A stretch of DNA of 64,000 nucleotides from Sphingopyxis sp. (GTDB taxonomy: Bacteria; Pseudomonadota; Alphaproteobacteria; Sphingomonadales; Sphingomonadaceae): NCBI GenBank assembly GCA_017745175.1, contig JAGHZY010000023.1, positions 1 through 64,000 on the forward strand, given 5' to 3'. Both the position numbers and the translations under genes were made by a program. Numbering within the stretch: the stretch's first letter is position 1; the number at the start of each line of letters is the position of its first letter. Shown here in pieces: positions 26,882-36,348 of this stretch. The notes below the pieces were generated by a model. The model made no database searches. It saw only the letters and a program-made list of their open reading frames with translations, and was not told where the DNA came from.

Positions 26882-28864
26882 TCAGTAATTCACCGTCATC
26901 GCGATCAGGCCGAAGGTCCATGCGACGTACAGCGGCACGATCGTCGCGAACAGCAGCAGCAGCGCCCAGAGCGTCCGGAACCAGCCGCGCTTTTCCTTGC
27001 GGACGATCGCGAGATTCCATGCCGCGAGCGCCGCACCGCCGACAAGGACGGTCAGCCCGGCGATCTGGAGAAACCACAGCCACGGATCGAAGGACGGCAG
27101 CGCCTTCAGCGTCGACATGCTGACAACCCACGCCGCGACCAGCGCAAGCACCAGCCCCGCACCGGCGCGGACGCCGCGATAGACACGCAGCGAACGGCGA
27201 TCGAGCGTCAGCGGGGCCTTGTAGTGGCGGCGGACCAGCGCCGAAACGGGCCATTGCAGCAGGGTGAGCAGCAGAATCCCCAGGCTGACGTACATCGCGG
27301 GCATGATCCATGCCGCGGATTTCGACGCCGGCGCGCGGTCGAACACCATGAAGGGCGAGATGCCGTCGATGCTCCAGCGCACGACCTTGCCGCCCGTCAC
27401 CTGCGCGGCGAGCCGGCCGTGGCCGTCGGCATTGTGCCAGACGAAGGGCGCAGTCTCGACCCATTTTGCCGGTTTTCCGTTAAGGTCGCGCCCGGCGGGG
27501 ACAATGAGCTCGCCCCTCGGGCCCACGCTGACCTTCATCTGACCGATCAGCGAGGCGACCGCGTAGAAATTCGTCTCGGCGCGGCGGCTGTTGAGCCAGT
27601 ATCCGGCGAGCATCCTCGCATGTTCAGCCGAGGTTTTCGCATCGACGCGCGTGGCGGGCATTTCGTTGCCCGGAAGGTAGCGGTCGGCGAATTTCTCGAA
27701 CAGCGCCCGGCGCACCGAGCCGACCGAGGCCTGCTCGCCCGTCGCGTTGAACGACATGTAGAGGCCGACATCCTCGTTCATGAACAGGTGCAGCGCGGTG
27801 TGGAAAAGCTGCGTGTCACCCAGATGCCCGATCACCTGCCGGCCATTGATGTTCGTTTCGAAGAATCCCAGTTCCATGCGGTCGAGCGGCGGCAGGATGC
27901 TGAGCGGCGTATCGTGCATCATCCGCGCGGTTTCGGGTTTCATCAGCCCCGCACCCCGATCGAGGTGCGCGATCATGAATTTCGCCATGTCGGCGCCGGT
28001 CGCGGAGAGCGCGCCGGCGGGCCCCGGGCCGACGATCTCGAATTTCGATGGCCCCGCCGACAATTGGCGGTATCCCGTCGCCATCCACGGCGCAAAGGCC
28101 GTCGGCAGCGGCTGACGAAAGGTCGATCGCGTCATTCCTAGCGGCCGGAAAATCCGCTGCTCGACATAATCGTCGAAGGGCGTATTCGCCACACGTTCGA
28201 CGATATAGCCCGCCAGCGCGGTGCCGTAGTTCGAATAGGAAGGTGTCGTTCCCGGCGCATAGATACGCTTTGGCGGTGTCTTCACATAATCACCGAGCGA
28301 GATCTGGAATCTCCGGTCCTCGAACATGGTCCGCTTGCCATGCTCCTCGAACCCCGCGGTGTGCGTCATCAGCTGTCGCATCGTGACGGGCTTGCCCTGA
28401 TAGCGCGGAATCTTGAAATCGAGATAGGCGTTGACGTCCTTGTCGAGGTCGATCCGGCCCGCCTCGACCTGCTGCATCACCGCGGTCCAGGTGAAGAGCT
28501 TCGACACCGATCCGGGCCGGAACAGCGTCCGGTCGGGGTCGACGGGGATGCGCCGGGCGGCGTCGGCATAGCCGAAACCCCGCCGGGTCAGCACCTGCCC
28601 GTCCTTCACGACGACGACAACCGCGCCAGCAAGATCGCCGCGCTCGAGCGCGAAGGGCATGAAGCCGTCGAGCCAGCCATCGACATCGGCCTTGGTGAGT
28701 GCCGCGGCAGCGCCGGGGAGAGCAGGCGCTGCCGCGGCGCCGCCGGCGTCCGCCCGGGCGCTTTTCGCCGCGGCGGGGCCGGTGGTTACGGCCTGTCCCG
28801 ATGCCCCGATACCGAACAGGAGGACAAACGGCAGCAAGGCCAACAGCTTGATCGATCGCATCAT
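26882..28864 (-). CDS. Serine hydrolase, class C beta-lactamase/penicillin-binding-protein-like, with C-terminal membrane domain
   Basis: A 660-residue exported protein. After a signal peptide and an Ala-rich linker comes a beta-lactamase class C/DD-peptidase domain with S-V-S-K near residue 120 (the nucleophile), Y-S-N near 211 and H-L-G near 348, replacing the usual K-T-G. The last 150 residues hold about four membrane segments (WIMPAMYVSLGILLLTLLQW and others). The related ESTHER/PBP-like family hydrolyses D-amino-acid peptides, esters or lactams. A closely similar paralogue lies at 36349. Position next to dgcN/dgcA and D-aminoacylase-like genes favours release of D-amino-acid peptides in the periplasm. 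ATG at 28864 or 28861 follows GGGAGAG. Antibiotic resistance is not implied. Confidence 0.88.
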   Translation of the reverse strand: MMRSIKLLALLPFVLLFGIGASGQAVTTGPAAAKSARADAGGAAAAPALPGAAAALTKADVDGWLDGFMPFALERGDLAGAVVVVVKDGQVLTRRGFGYADAARRIPVDPDRTLFRPGSVSKLFTWTAVMQQVEAGRIDLDKDVNAYLDFKIPRYQGKPVTMRQLMTHTAGFEEHGKRTMFEDRRFQISLGDYVKTPPKRIYAPGTTPSYSNYGTALAGYIVERVANTPFDDYVEQRIFRPLGMTRSTFRQPLPTAFAPWMATGYRQLSAGPSKFEIVGPGPAGALSATGADMAKFMIAHLDRGAGLMKPETARMMHDTPLSILPPLDRMELGFFETNINGRQVIGHLGDTQLFHTALHLFMNEDVGLYMSFNATGEQASVGSVRRALFEKFADRYLPGNEMPATRVDAKTSAEHARMLAGYWLNSRRAETNFYAVASLIGQMKVSVGPRGELIVPAGRDLNGKPAKWVETAPFVWHNADGHGRLAAQVTGGKVVRWSIDGISPFMVFDRAPASKSAAWIMPAMYVSLGILLLTLLQWPVSALVRRHYKAPLTLDRRSLRVYRGVRAGAGLVLALVAAWVVSMSTLKALPSFDPWLWFLQIAGLTVLVGGAALAAWNLAIVRKEKRGWFRTLWALLLLFATIVPLYVAWTFGLIAMTVNY

Positions 28865-28925
28865 CACTCTCCCGGCACGCCCCGCGAGGCGAGGCGGCCT
28901 GCCTGTATCAAACGGATATCCGGGC

Positions 28926-30215
28926 TCAGTCGCCGGCAGACCGGACCACGGCGCCGCCCTTCATCACGAAGTCCATCGTCTCGAGCTGCCGGACGTCGTC
29001 GAGCGGATTGCCGCGGACCGCGACGATGTCGGCCGCCTTGCCCGCCGCGATCGATCCGACCTCGCCTTCCAGCCCGATGTGCGTCGCGCCCCAGACCGTC
29101 GCGGCGCGGATTGTATCGAGCGGGGTCAGCCCCGCCTTCACCATCAGCGCAAATTCGCGGGCATTTTCGCCATGCTTCGAAACGGCGGAGTCGGTGCCGA
29201 AGGCGATGCGCACGCCGCCCTGGTGCGCGCGCCGCAGCGCATCGACCATCAGCGGGCCGACGGTGCGCGCCTTGGCGCGGACCGCATCAGGCATCCAGTC
29301 GGCATTCTCCGCCTGCTGCGACACCGTGTCGCCGGCGAGCAAGGTCGGGACGAGATAGCTTCCCTTCGCCTTGAACAACCGGATCGATTCGGCGTCGATA
29401 TAGGTCCCATGCTCGACCGAATCGACGCCGGCGCGCAGCGCGGCATTGACCCCGTCGGTGCCGTGCGCGTGCGCGGCGACCTTGCGGCCGAGACGATGCG
29501 CGGTCTCGACGATCGCGACGAGTTCGGCGTCGCTCATCTGCTGGCCGAGCCCCGCGGCGGTGTTCGACATCACCCCGCCCGTCGAGGCCGTCTTGATGAT
29601 ATCGGCGCCCTGCTGCACCGCGAGCCGCACCGCACGCGCGCAATCGTCGGCGCCCGAACACAGCGTCGGCGCGCGAAACAGATCGAGGATTTCCTGCCGA
29701 TACCCGTGGACATCACCGTGCCCGCCGTGCGCCGCGACCCCGCCGGCGGCAACGATCCGGGGGCCGACGACCTTGCCCGACGCGATCGCGTCGCGCAGCG
29801 CGTTGATCGCTTCGGGGTCCGACCCGAGGTCGACAACCGTCGTAAAGCCCGCGCGCACTGTGCGCCCGGCGAAAACAACGCCGTCGAACGCCTGATCGGT
29901 GGTCGATTTGGTCACCGCGTCGAGCCGGCTCGTCGGCCCCGATTCGAAGGTCAGATGGACGTGGCTGTCGATGAAGCCGGGCATGACGAAGGCATCGCGA
30001 AGGTCGATCACCTTGCCTTCGCCGACATAACCGTCCCGAATTTCGATGATCTTGCCGCCCTCGACGACGACGGTCTTGCCGGTCTCGACCCGCCCGCTCG
30101 CGGGATCGGCGAGCAGACGGCCGGCGTGGATATAGGTTTTCGCCGGCGACTCCTGCGCACCGACCTGCTGTGCGAACAAAGCTGCCGCCATCGCGGCGAG
30201 AATGACCTTTTTCAT
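28926..30215 (-). CDS. Exported metal-dependent amidohydrolase (imidazolonepropionase/Xaa-dipeptidase-like)
   Basis: A 429-residue amidohydrolase-superfamily enzyme with a signal peptide (KKVILAAMAAALFAQQVGAQ). All metal sites are present: HxH in FIDSHVHLTF, a lysine for carboxylation in IIKTASTGG, H in HAHGTDG, H in VEHGTYID and D in FGTDSA. The nearest characterised group includes bacterial Xaa-Pro/Xaa-Arg-type dipeptidases and acyl-amino-acid hydrolases. It lies 35 bases after dgcA on the same strand, so it likely acts in the periplasm on dipeptides or N-acyl amino acids. The ATG at 30215 follows AAGGAAAAGGG. Its intact metal site contrasts with the two degenerate hydrolases nearby (22540 and 31245). 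Confidence 0.87.
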   Translation of the reverse strand: MKKVILAAMAAALFAQQVGAQESPAKTYIHAGRLLADPASGRVETGKTVVVEGGKIIEIRDGYVGEGKVIDLRDAFVMPGFIDSHVHLTFESGPTSRLDAVTKSTTDQAFDGVVFAGRTVRAGFTTVVDLGSDPEAINALRDAIASGKVVGPRIVAAGGVAAHGGHGDVHGYRQEILDLFRAPTLCSGADDCARAVRLAVQQGADIIKTASTGGVMSNTAAGLGQQMSDAELVAIVETAHRLGRKVAAHAHGTDGVNAALRAGVDSVEHGTYIDAESIRLFKAKGSYLVPTLLAGDTVSQQAENADWMPDAVRAKARTVGPLMVDALRRAHQGGVRIAFGTDSAVSKHGENAREFALMVKAGLTPLDTIRAATVWGATHIGLEGEVGSIAAGKAADIVAVRGNPLDDVRQLETMDFVMKGGAVVRSAGD

Positions 30216-30249
30216 GACCCTTTTCCTTCCCGTTGTTTTTGGGGCGCGG

Positions 30250-31248
30250 TTATCCGCGTCCCCATATCGCCTCGCCGCACCAGGCATCGCCGTCCCGATA
30301 TTCGATCGCGGGCGTGCGGTCGGCGGCGAGGAAAATCGGACCGTCGAGATCGACGATGTCGCAAAGCTGGCCGACGATGAACGCGGGCGCCATCGCGAGG
30401 CTGGAACTGACCATGTTCCCGACCATCACGCCAAGGCCGAGGCCGCGCGCGTGGCGCGCCATCGCGAGCCCCTCGGTCAATCCTCCGCACTTGTCGAGCT
30501 TGATGTTGACGACGTCGAACCGGCCCACGAGCCCGTCGATATCGACGAGCGTGAGCACGCTTTCGTCGGCGGCGATCGGGATCGGGCTACGATAGCCGTC
30601 GAGGTCGGCTTCGCGCCCGCGCGCAAGCGGCTGTTCGAGCAACTTCACGTCAGCCGCGACGAGCGCGGCGACGAGCCGGTCGAGCTCGGCGATCGCGAAA
30701 CCCTGGTTGGCGTCGACGCCGATCCAGCAATCGGTCCGCGCCGCGCGCACGGCATCGACGCGCGCGATGTCGAGATCGAGGTCGCCGGTAAGCTTCAGCT
30801 TCAATGCACGCGCCTGCGCGAATTCGCGCGCGCCCGCCGCCATCACGTCGGGATCGTCGGCGCCGAGTGTGAAGGTAGTGCGTAGCGGGCGCGGTTCGGG
30901 CAAGCCCGCCAGCGCGTGCACCGGCGTTCCGCTCCGCCGCGCCTCAAGTTCCCACAGCGCACAGTCGATCGCATTGCGCGCGCCGCCCGCGGGCAGCAGC
31001 CGCTGTAGTTCGTCGCGCGTGATCCCCGCCGTCACGGCGTCGCGCACGCCGTCGATCTCGGCGGTCATTGCCGCGACATCGTCACCCAGATAATAGACCC
31101 CCGCCGCCTCGCCGCGCCCGCTGTGGACGCCGTCCGAAACGGTCACGACGACCACCGCCGAATCCGTGAAGACATGGCCCGAAATACGGAACGGCTTGGC
31201 GAGCGCGAAGCTCTCGACCCGATAGTCCAGCGAAAGCGTGCTCGTCAT
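30250..31248 (-). CDS. dgcA: N-acetyl-D-glutamate racemase / dipeptide epimerase (DgcA-like)
   Basis: A 332-residue enolase-superfamily enzyme of the muconate-lactonising/dipeptide-epimerase branch. The catalytic lysine pair is K150-x-K152 (ALKLKLTG), metal ligands are D179 (GVDAN), E205 (LLEQPL) and D228 (ADESV), and the opposing lysine is K250 (NIKLDKCGG). Such enzymes epimerise L-Ala-D/L-Glu or, in the DgcN-DgcA pathway described in marine alphaproteobacteria, turn N-acetyl-D-glutamate into N-acetyl-L-glutamate. Because dgcN is in the same operon, the DgcA role is favoured. ATG at 31248 overlaps the stop of the D-aminoacylase-like gene (ATGA). The cell-wall dipeptide-epimerase function remains possible. 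Confidence 0.88.
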   Translation of the reverse strand: MTSTLSLDYRVESFALAKPFRISGHVFTDSAVVVVTVSDGVHSGRGEAAGVYYLGDDVAAMTAEIDGVRDAVTAGITRDELQRLLPAGGARNAIDCALWELEARRSGTPVHALAGLPEPRPLRTTFTLGADDPDVMAAGAREFAQARALKLKLTGDLDLDIARVDAVRAARTDCWIGVDANQGFAIAELDRLVAALVAADVKLLEQPLARGREADLDGYRSPIPIAADESVLTLVDIDGLVGRFDVVNIKLDKCGGLTEGLAMARHARGLGLGVMVGNMVSSSLAMAPAFIVGQLCDIVDLDGPIFLAADRTPAIEYRDGDAWCGEAIWGRG

Positions 31249-32885
31249 GGCTCGCCAACCCCGCCGCAGCCGTGGCGGAGCACCTGGCCGGCCTTCGCGC
31301 CGCTGTGCTTTCCGTCGGCGAGCGTTACGACGCCGTTGACGATCACCGTCTGGATCCCCGTCGGCGCGGCCAACGGATTCTCCCAGCTCGCGACATCGTC
31401 GAGCTTGCCGAGGTCGAAGACGACGATGTCGGCGCGCATCCCGTCGCGGATCAGCCCGCGATCGCTGAGCCCCATGCGCTGCGCGGGCCAGCCGGTCATC
31501 TTGCGCACCGCATCTTCCAGCGACAGCACGGGGCGGCGCTTCACATATTCGGCGATGATGCGCGGAAAGGTACCATAAGCGCGCGGGTGCGGCAGCCCGA
31601 GCGCGTCCATCTCGCCGAACTTCTCCGACGCCGAAGCGTCGCTGCCGATGCTCACCCACGGCTGCCTGATCGCGGTCTCGATATCCTGCTCGCTCATCAT
31701 GAAATAGAGCGCGACCGAACGGTTGGGCAGGCCTTCGAGCAATATGTCCCACGCGACGTCGGCGGGATCGCGGTTCAGCGCCTTGCCGATCTCGGCGAGG
31801 CTCTTGCCGTGATAGGGGCGGTATTTATCGCTGAAACCGTTGGCGAGCCGGACGTTTTCGAAGCCCCCCGACGCATGGACAAGGTTCGACCAGCCGGGCA
31901 TCGACCCCGCGGCGACCTCCTTCTTCATCCGCTCGCGCAGCTTGGGATCGCGGAGCCGCTCGATCCCCTTCCGGACGCCGTCAGCCCATACCCAGCTCGG
32001 CGCGATCACCTCGAGCCCCGTGCCCCCCGCTGTATAGGGGTAGAGGTCCGCCGCGACATCGACCCCGCGTGCGCGCGCCGCGTTGATCGTCGCGACCGCC
32101 TGCGGCATCAGCTTGCCCCAGCCGGGCGCATAGCCGGCCTTGAGGTGGAAGATCTCGACCTTCACCCCGCCCTTCTCGCCGATCTCGATCGCTTCCTCGA
32201 CCGCCTGGACGAGCCCTTCGCTCTCGTCGCGCATGTGCGTCGCGTAAAAGCCGTCGCACTGCGCCGCGACCTTCGCCAGCGTGACGAGATCGGATGTCGT
32301 CTGGAAACTGCTCGGCGGATAGATGAGCGCGCTGGTGATGCCGAACGCGCCATTTTCCATCGCGATCCTGACCTCGCGCCCCATCGCCTCGAGCTGCGCC
32401 GCGGTCGGCGAGCCGGCCCCGTCGCCCATCACCTTCACGCGCGCCTGCGTCGCCGAATAATAGGTGCCGTAATTGACCGAAATCCCCTGTTGTTCGAGCG
32501 TCCTGAAATGCGCCGGAATCTCGGCCGCCTCGGCCGGCGGACCGCCTTCGCCGGCGATCACCGTCGTCACGCCCATGCGCAGCTTGTTCTCGGCCAGTCC
32601 GTTCTTGAGCAGGACGCGGCCCGACTGGTCCATCATGTCGATGAAGCCGGGTGCGACATAGCGGCCCGTCGCGTCGATTTCCTTCGCGCCGCGCCCCGAC
32701 ACCTCGCCGACGCGCACGACGCGCCCGTCCTTCACCGCAATGTCGGCGCTGACCCACGGATTGCCCGCGCCGTCGAGTACGCGGCCGTGCCGGATCACGA
32801 TGTCATATTCGGGGGCAGGCGTGTTCGCGGCGAGCAGTATCGGCAGGACCGACAGGGCACCGAAAAGGATCTTACGCTTCATCAT
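31245..32885 (-). CDS. D-aminoacylase-like amidohydrolase with degenerate metal motif, exported
   Basis: A 546-residue protein resembling N-acyl-D-amino-acid deacylases: signal peptide (MKRKILFGALSVLPILLAA), a start of the barrel with YDIVIRHGRVLDGAGNPW, then ATHMRDESEGLVQAVEEAI, EIFHLKAGY, DLYPYTAGGTGLE and IGSDASA. In characterised D-aminoacylases the first metal motif is HTHDD. Here the equivalent positions are M84-M85-D86-Q87-S88, so both histidines are missing, and the metal-binding cysteine region (VTTVIAGEGG) is also changed. It is located in an operon with dgcN and dgcA, where release of the acetyl group from N-acetyl-glutamate would be expected. Activity is therefore uncertain and may be unusual. 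ATG at 32885 overlaps the hydrolase stop. Confidence 0.85.
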   Translation of the reverse strand: MMKRKILFGALSVLPILLAANTPAPEYDIVIRHGRVLDGAGNPWVSADIAVKDGRVVRVGEVSGRGAKEIDATGRYVAPGFIDMMDQSGRVLLKNGLAENKLRMGVTTVIAGEGGPPAEAAEIPAHFRTLEQQGISVNYGTYYSATQARVKVMGDGAGSPTAAQLEAMGREVRIAMENGAFGITSALIYPPSSFQTTSDLVTLAKVAAQCDGFYATHMRDESEGLVQAVEEAIEIGEKGGVKVEIFHLKAGYAPGWGKLMPQAVATINAARARGVDVAADLYPYTAGGTGLEVIAPSWVWADGVRKGIERLRDPKLRERMKKEVAAGSMPGWSNLVHASGGFENVRLANGFSDKYRPYHGKSLAEIGKALNRDPADVAWDILLEGLPNRSVALYFMMSEQDIETAIRQPWVSIGSDASASEKFGEMDALGLPHPRAYGTFPRIIAEYVKRRPVLSLEDAVRKMTGWPAQRMGLSDRGLIRDGMRADIVVFDLGKLDDVASWENPLAAPTGIQTVIVNGVVTLADGKHSGAKAGQVLRHGCGGVGEP

Positions 32886-33985
32886 TTCTTCTCCCTGCCG
32901 GCGGCCCCACGACCGTCGGCGTTGTTGGTCCCCGTATCGTTCCGTACTTCGTTCACCACCTCGCGAACCGCGGCGATCACGACGTCGGGCCGGTCGATCT
33001 GGATATAGTGGCCGGCGTCGGGCACGATCTCCTGACGGCCGCGCGTCGAAAGCGCGGTCTGCTCGGCATGGAGCGTCTTCCATTCCTGCTTGAAGCGCGC
33101 GCCGTCCACCGCCTTGATCCCAAGACCCTCGAGTTCCTCGGCCTTGAAGGGCGCCATCGCGGTCAACGCGATCAGCGGCCGGTTCCCGAAACTGCGGACC
33201 GCGCGCGCATCGTCCATCGTCGTATCGAACCCGTCGAGTTCGGACGTCGCCCCCTTCACCGAGCTGCTGGCATAAGCCGCCATTTGCGCGGCAGCCTCCT
33301 TCGGCAGCTTGCCCTGCCCGGCGTTCGCCATCGCGAACCGTACGACACCCGTCCACGACAGCGCCGAAGCCGTATGCATGATCCACGCGACCTGCCCGGG
33401 ATGGGCATTGGTGTTCGAGACCTTCCCGAGCCGTGCGACCTGATCGGGGTGCGAGGCATCGACCATCACCAACCCCGCAACCTGGTCGCCATATTTGCCG
33501 GTATAGGTCCGGATATACGGTCCACCGATCGAATGGCCGACAAGCACCAGCGGGTCGGTGATCCCCGCGCCCTTCAGCAGCGCGTGCAGGTCGTCCGCCA
33601 CCGCCGCGGCGTGCTGCGGCGTATCCTTGGGATCGCTCCACATGATCCCCGCGCGGTCATAGGCGCAGGCGCGCGTAAAGCCTGCGATCCGGTCGTGCAC
33701 CAGCGTCCAGTCGATCGTCCCGCCGGTCCCCAGTCCCGATTCGAAGACGACCGTCGGCGAGCCCGTGCCGCGGCAGTCGATGTGCATTTTGCGCCCGCCG
33801 ACATCGACCATCTGGCCGCGCGGCGGATAGTTCGCCGCGGCATTCTTGCGTCCCAGCGCCTCATAGATCGAACCGACGAGGACCGCGAGCAGGAGCAAGG
33901 CGAGCAGTCCGAGCAGGATCCGCTTCAGCCAGCGCCGGACGCGCTTCCATCGGCCGGGCTTCGTGGTTGCTGCGTCGGGCATCAT
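32882..33985 (-). CDS. Membrane-anchored alpha/beta hydrolase
   Basis: A 367-residue alpha/beta-hydrolase. A basic N-terminus is followed by one membrane anchor (ILLGLLALLLLAVLVGSIY), then the hydrolase domain with the nucleophile elbow VGHSIGGPY, the catalytic acid region near NRPLIALTAM, and histidine in PDAGHYIQIDRP. It should face the periplasm. Such proteins hydrolyse esters or amides, and proline iminopeptidase-like activity is conceivable. Two ATG codons (33985 and 33982) overlap the permease stop; GAAGGAA lies upstream. Its stop overlaps the D-aminoacylase-like start. All five operon genes from dgcN to dgcA overlap, so they are probably translated together. Confidence 0.86.
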   Translation of the reverse strand: MMPDAATTKPGRWKRVRRWLKRILLGLLALLLLAVLVGSIYEALGRKNAAANYPPRGQMVDVGGRKMHIDCRGTGSPTVVFESGLGTGGTIDWTLVHDRIAGFTRACAYDRAGIMWSDPKDTPQHAAAVADDLHALLKGAGITDPLVLVGHSIGGPYIRTYTGKYGDQVAGLVMVDASHPDQVARLGKVSNTNAHPGQVAWIMHTASALSWTGVVRFAMANAGQGKLPKEAAAQMAAYASSSVKGATSELDGFDTTMDDARAVRSFGNRPLIALTAMAPFKAEELEGLGIKAVDGARFKQEWKTLHAEQTALSTRGRQEIVPDAGHYIQIDRPDVVIAAVREVVNEVRNDTGTNNADGRGAAGREKK

Positions 33986-35145
33986 ATATTTCCTTCGATG
34001 GCCGCCGAGGGCGCTTCCGCAGGGGCACGGATGCCCCGGACGAGCCGGAATATCCCGATGGTAAGCAGCGGGCCGACATAGACGGCGAGAAAGACCCACG
34101 AGAGCACGCGGTATCCGCTCGCGATCAGCGTCACGAGGCCGAAGCGGTCGGCAAGGAACATGCAGCCGACCAGCAGCGCCGCCGCGATCGCGCCGCGCGC
34201 GCGCTTGCCGAGCGGTGTGCGTCCGCGCGCACGGCGTGCCGCATCGACGCGTTCGTTGATCGCGTGCACCGACCCCGCGCCGCTTTCGAGCAAGGCGGCA
34301 AAGATCATGAACTGGAACAGCAGGTGGAACAGCGGCATGCCAAGCTGCCGCAGCATGAAATCCGACGGCAGCGTTTCGTCCATGATGCCAGGATAGAAGG
34401 CGATCATCGCAACGAAGAAAAGGATCGCGGGCGCCATCGCCAGCGGCCCCGCGATCAGCCCCGCTACGATCGCATCGCGCTGGCTGGTCAGGTGGCGGAT
34501 CACCGGCAGGATCACCACCGCGCCGATGACATTATATCCGGTGTAGGTCAGCCCGCCGAGGACCCAGCCGTCCGACGGCGCGGGGATCGCAAAGCGCGCT
34601 GCGATCACATCGCCGAAGCTGCCGAGCGCGAGAACCATGAACAGCGCGTAGACGCCGTAGAGCAGGAAGGAGACATATTTGAACAGACCCTCGACCGATT
34701 CATTGCCGAAGGTCACGAAAAGCGCGATGGAGGCCGCGAGGATCGCGGTGCCCGCGAGCTGCGGCAAGCCGAAGATCGCCGCGCCGATCTCGCCTGCCGC
34801 GGCGCCGAACACCGCGAGTACCAGCGTCACGAGCAGGACGTAGCCGACCTCGAACAGCACCCAGCCCCGACCGAGCAGCCTTTCGAAGAAGCTGCGGTAA
34901 TCGAAGGCCCCGGCCGCGCGCGCGAACGCGAAGGTCGTCGCGCAGATGACGCTCCACAGCAGCATCGCGAGCAGCATCGCCGCGAGCCCGCCCCACGGAC
35001 CGCTCGGCAGAAAGAATTCGGCGAGTTCGCGCCCCGTCGCATAACCGCCGCCGATCACGACGGCCTTGAAGGCGAAGCCCGGCAGCAGGAAGCGCTGAAA
35101 CCACGACGAACCGGCCCCCGTTGCCCTGGCCGCGCCCGCACTCAT
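33982..35145 (-). CDS. YkvI-like membrane permease (APC superfamily, COG3949 type)
   Basis: A 387-residue inner-membrane protein with about ten hydrophobic segments and the start FLLPGFAFKAVVIGGGYATGRELAEFF, which is the conserved first-helix pattern of the YkvI group in the amino-acid/polyamine/cation superfamily. Further marks are TFGNESVEG and YTGYNVIGAVVILPVIRHL. The group is not well characterised. Its position between dgcN and the hydrolases, with 4-base overlaps on both sides, suggests uptake of D-glutamate or of an N-acyl amino acid or dipeptide. That is context-based inference. Confidence 0.83.
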   Translation of the reverse strand: MSAGAARATGAGSSWFQRFLLPGFAFKAVVIGGGYATGRELAEFFLPSGPWGGLAAMLLAMLLWSVICATTFAFARAAGAFDYRSFFERLLGRGWVLFEVGYVLLVTLVLAVFGAAAGEIGAAIFGLPQLAGTAILAASIALFVTFGNESVEGLFKYVSFLLYGVYALFMVLALGSFGDVIAARFAIPAPSDGWVLGGLTYTGYNVIGAVVILPVIRHLTSQRDAIVAGLIAGPLAMAPAILFFVAMIAFYPGIMDETLPSDFMLRQLGMPLFHLLFQFMIFAALLESGAGSVHAINERVDAARRARGRTPLGKRARGAIAAALLVGCMFLADRFGLVTLIASGYRVLSWVFLAVYVGPLLTIGIFRLVRGIRAPAEAPSAAIEGNI

Positions 35146-36188
35146 GCGAGGCAGCTGTCCACGAGCCGGTCGAAGGCTTCGCCGCCGCGGATCGGGTCGG
35201 CGACCGGAAGCCCGAGCCGCGCGCTTTCGGCCGCCATCAGCGCGTCCGCCTCGTCCGCATCCATATGTGCGGTATTGAACGAGACGCCGGCGCAGCGGAT
35301 CGCCGGGTTGGTTCGCGAGCCGAGCCGCAGGTTGAGCTCGATCGTTTCCTCGATATCCGGCAATTTATAGCCCGGCAGGCCCATGACCTCATCACGGCCC
35401 GGCTGGTGGCAAACGACGATCACATCCGGCTGGCTGCCGTGCAGCAAGCCCAGCGATACGGCGGCATAGGCGGGGTGAAAGAGCGATCCCTGCCCTTCGA
35501 CGACATCCCAGTGCCCGGGCGCCGCATCGGGACTGACCAGTTCGGCGGCGCCCGCTTCGAAATCGGACACGACGGCATCCATCGGCACGCCGCCGCCGGC
35601 GATCATGATACCGGTCTGCCCGGTCGCCCGGAAATCGGCATCGACGCCGCGGGCCGCAAACGCGCGCGCCAGCGCCAGTGCGGTATATTTCTTGCCGAGT
35701 GCACAGTCGGTTCCGACGGTGAGCAGCCGCTGGCCCGAACGCTTCCGCCCCGTCCCCACCGGCAACGCACGCGGCGGATCGCGCACATCGATCAGTTGCC
35801 GGCCAAGCTCGCGCGCTCGCGCGGCGAGATCCGGAAGGTCGGACAGCCGCATATGCATGCCGCTGACGATATCCAGCCCGGCATCGAGCGCCTCGACCAG
35901 CGCCGGCATCCAGCTTTCGGCGATCACGCCGCCGCTGTTGGCGACGCCGATCAGCAACGACCGGGCGCCGCGCTCGCGCGCTTCTGCCGGCGTCAACCGG
36001 TCGAGCCCGGCGCTGACCGTCGCGCCCGGCAGGGCATATTCGCCGACGCATTTCTCGGGTGCCCAGTCGCGGAGACCCAGCGCGGTCTTCGCATAACCGG
36101 CGTGCGTCGTGTCGCCGAGGAAGAGCAGATAGGGCTGCGGCAAGTCCAGCGATCCGGTGGCAAGCTCTGGAAAAGTTTGAATGTTCAC
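35142..36188 (-). CDS. dgcN: DgcN-like D-glutamate N-acetyltransferase (DUF1611 family)
   Basis: A protein of about 348 residues of the DUF1611 family. It has a P-loop-like segment GTDCALGKKYTALAL, the conserved run RATGQTGIMIAGGGVPMDAVVSDF, and HWDVVEGQGSLFHPAYAAVSLGLLHGSQPD. DUF1611 proteins are NTP-binding-like folds; one subgroup, DgcN, was shown to N-acetylate D-glutamate before racemisation by DgcA. With dgcA in the same operon that function is likely. I chose the GTG at 36188, which has GAGG at suitable distance; an ATG at 36218 is the main alternative. It is the first gene of the operon, and an unusual inverted repeat lies about 70 bases upstream. Its stop overlaps the permease start. 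Confidence 0.82.
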   Translation of the reverse strand: MNIQTFPELATGSLDLPQPYLLFLGDTTHAGYAKTALGLRDWAPEKCVGEYALPGATVSAGLDRLTPAEARERGARSLLIGVANSGGVIAESWMPALVEALDAGLDIVSGMHMRLSDLPDLAARARELGRQLIDVRDPPRALPVGTGRKRSGQRLLTVGTDCALGKKYTALALARAFAARGVDADFRATGQTGIMIAGGGVPMDAVVSDFEAGAAELVSPDAAPGHWDVVEGQGSLFHPAYAAVSLGLLHGSQPDVIVVCHQPGRDEVMGLPGYKLPDIEETIELNLRLGSRTNPAIRCAGVSFNTAHMDADEADALMAAESARLGLPVADPIRGGEAFDRLVDSCLA

Positions 36189-36256
36189 GGATTTCACCCT
36201 CAAGGATCTGGCTTGCATGTCCAAGGGCCTTGTCCTTAATGCGCCTTGCCATGCCT

Positions 36257-36299
36257 GATTAGGCTATAATTTTCAATTTTTGAAATTTCAAGCCTAATC
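36257..36299. promoter_or_regulatory. Nested inverted repeats upstream of dgcN operon
   Basis: Nine-base arms GATTAGGCT and AGCCTAATC enclose an AT-rich core. Inside is a 15-bp palindrome TTTCAATTTTTGAAA (36271-36285). The core resembles the motifs at 19488 and 38356. A candidate operator for the XRE-cupin regulator, or a hairpin in the operon leader. Confidence 0.5.
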
Positions 36300-36348
36300 G
36301 ACACGGGACGAGACAGACTGGCCCCGGCCGGCCCGCACCCCGACGGCG

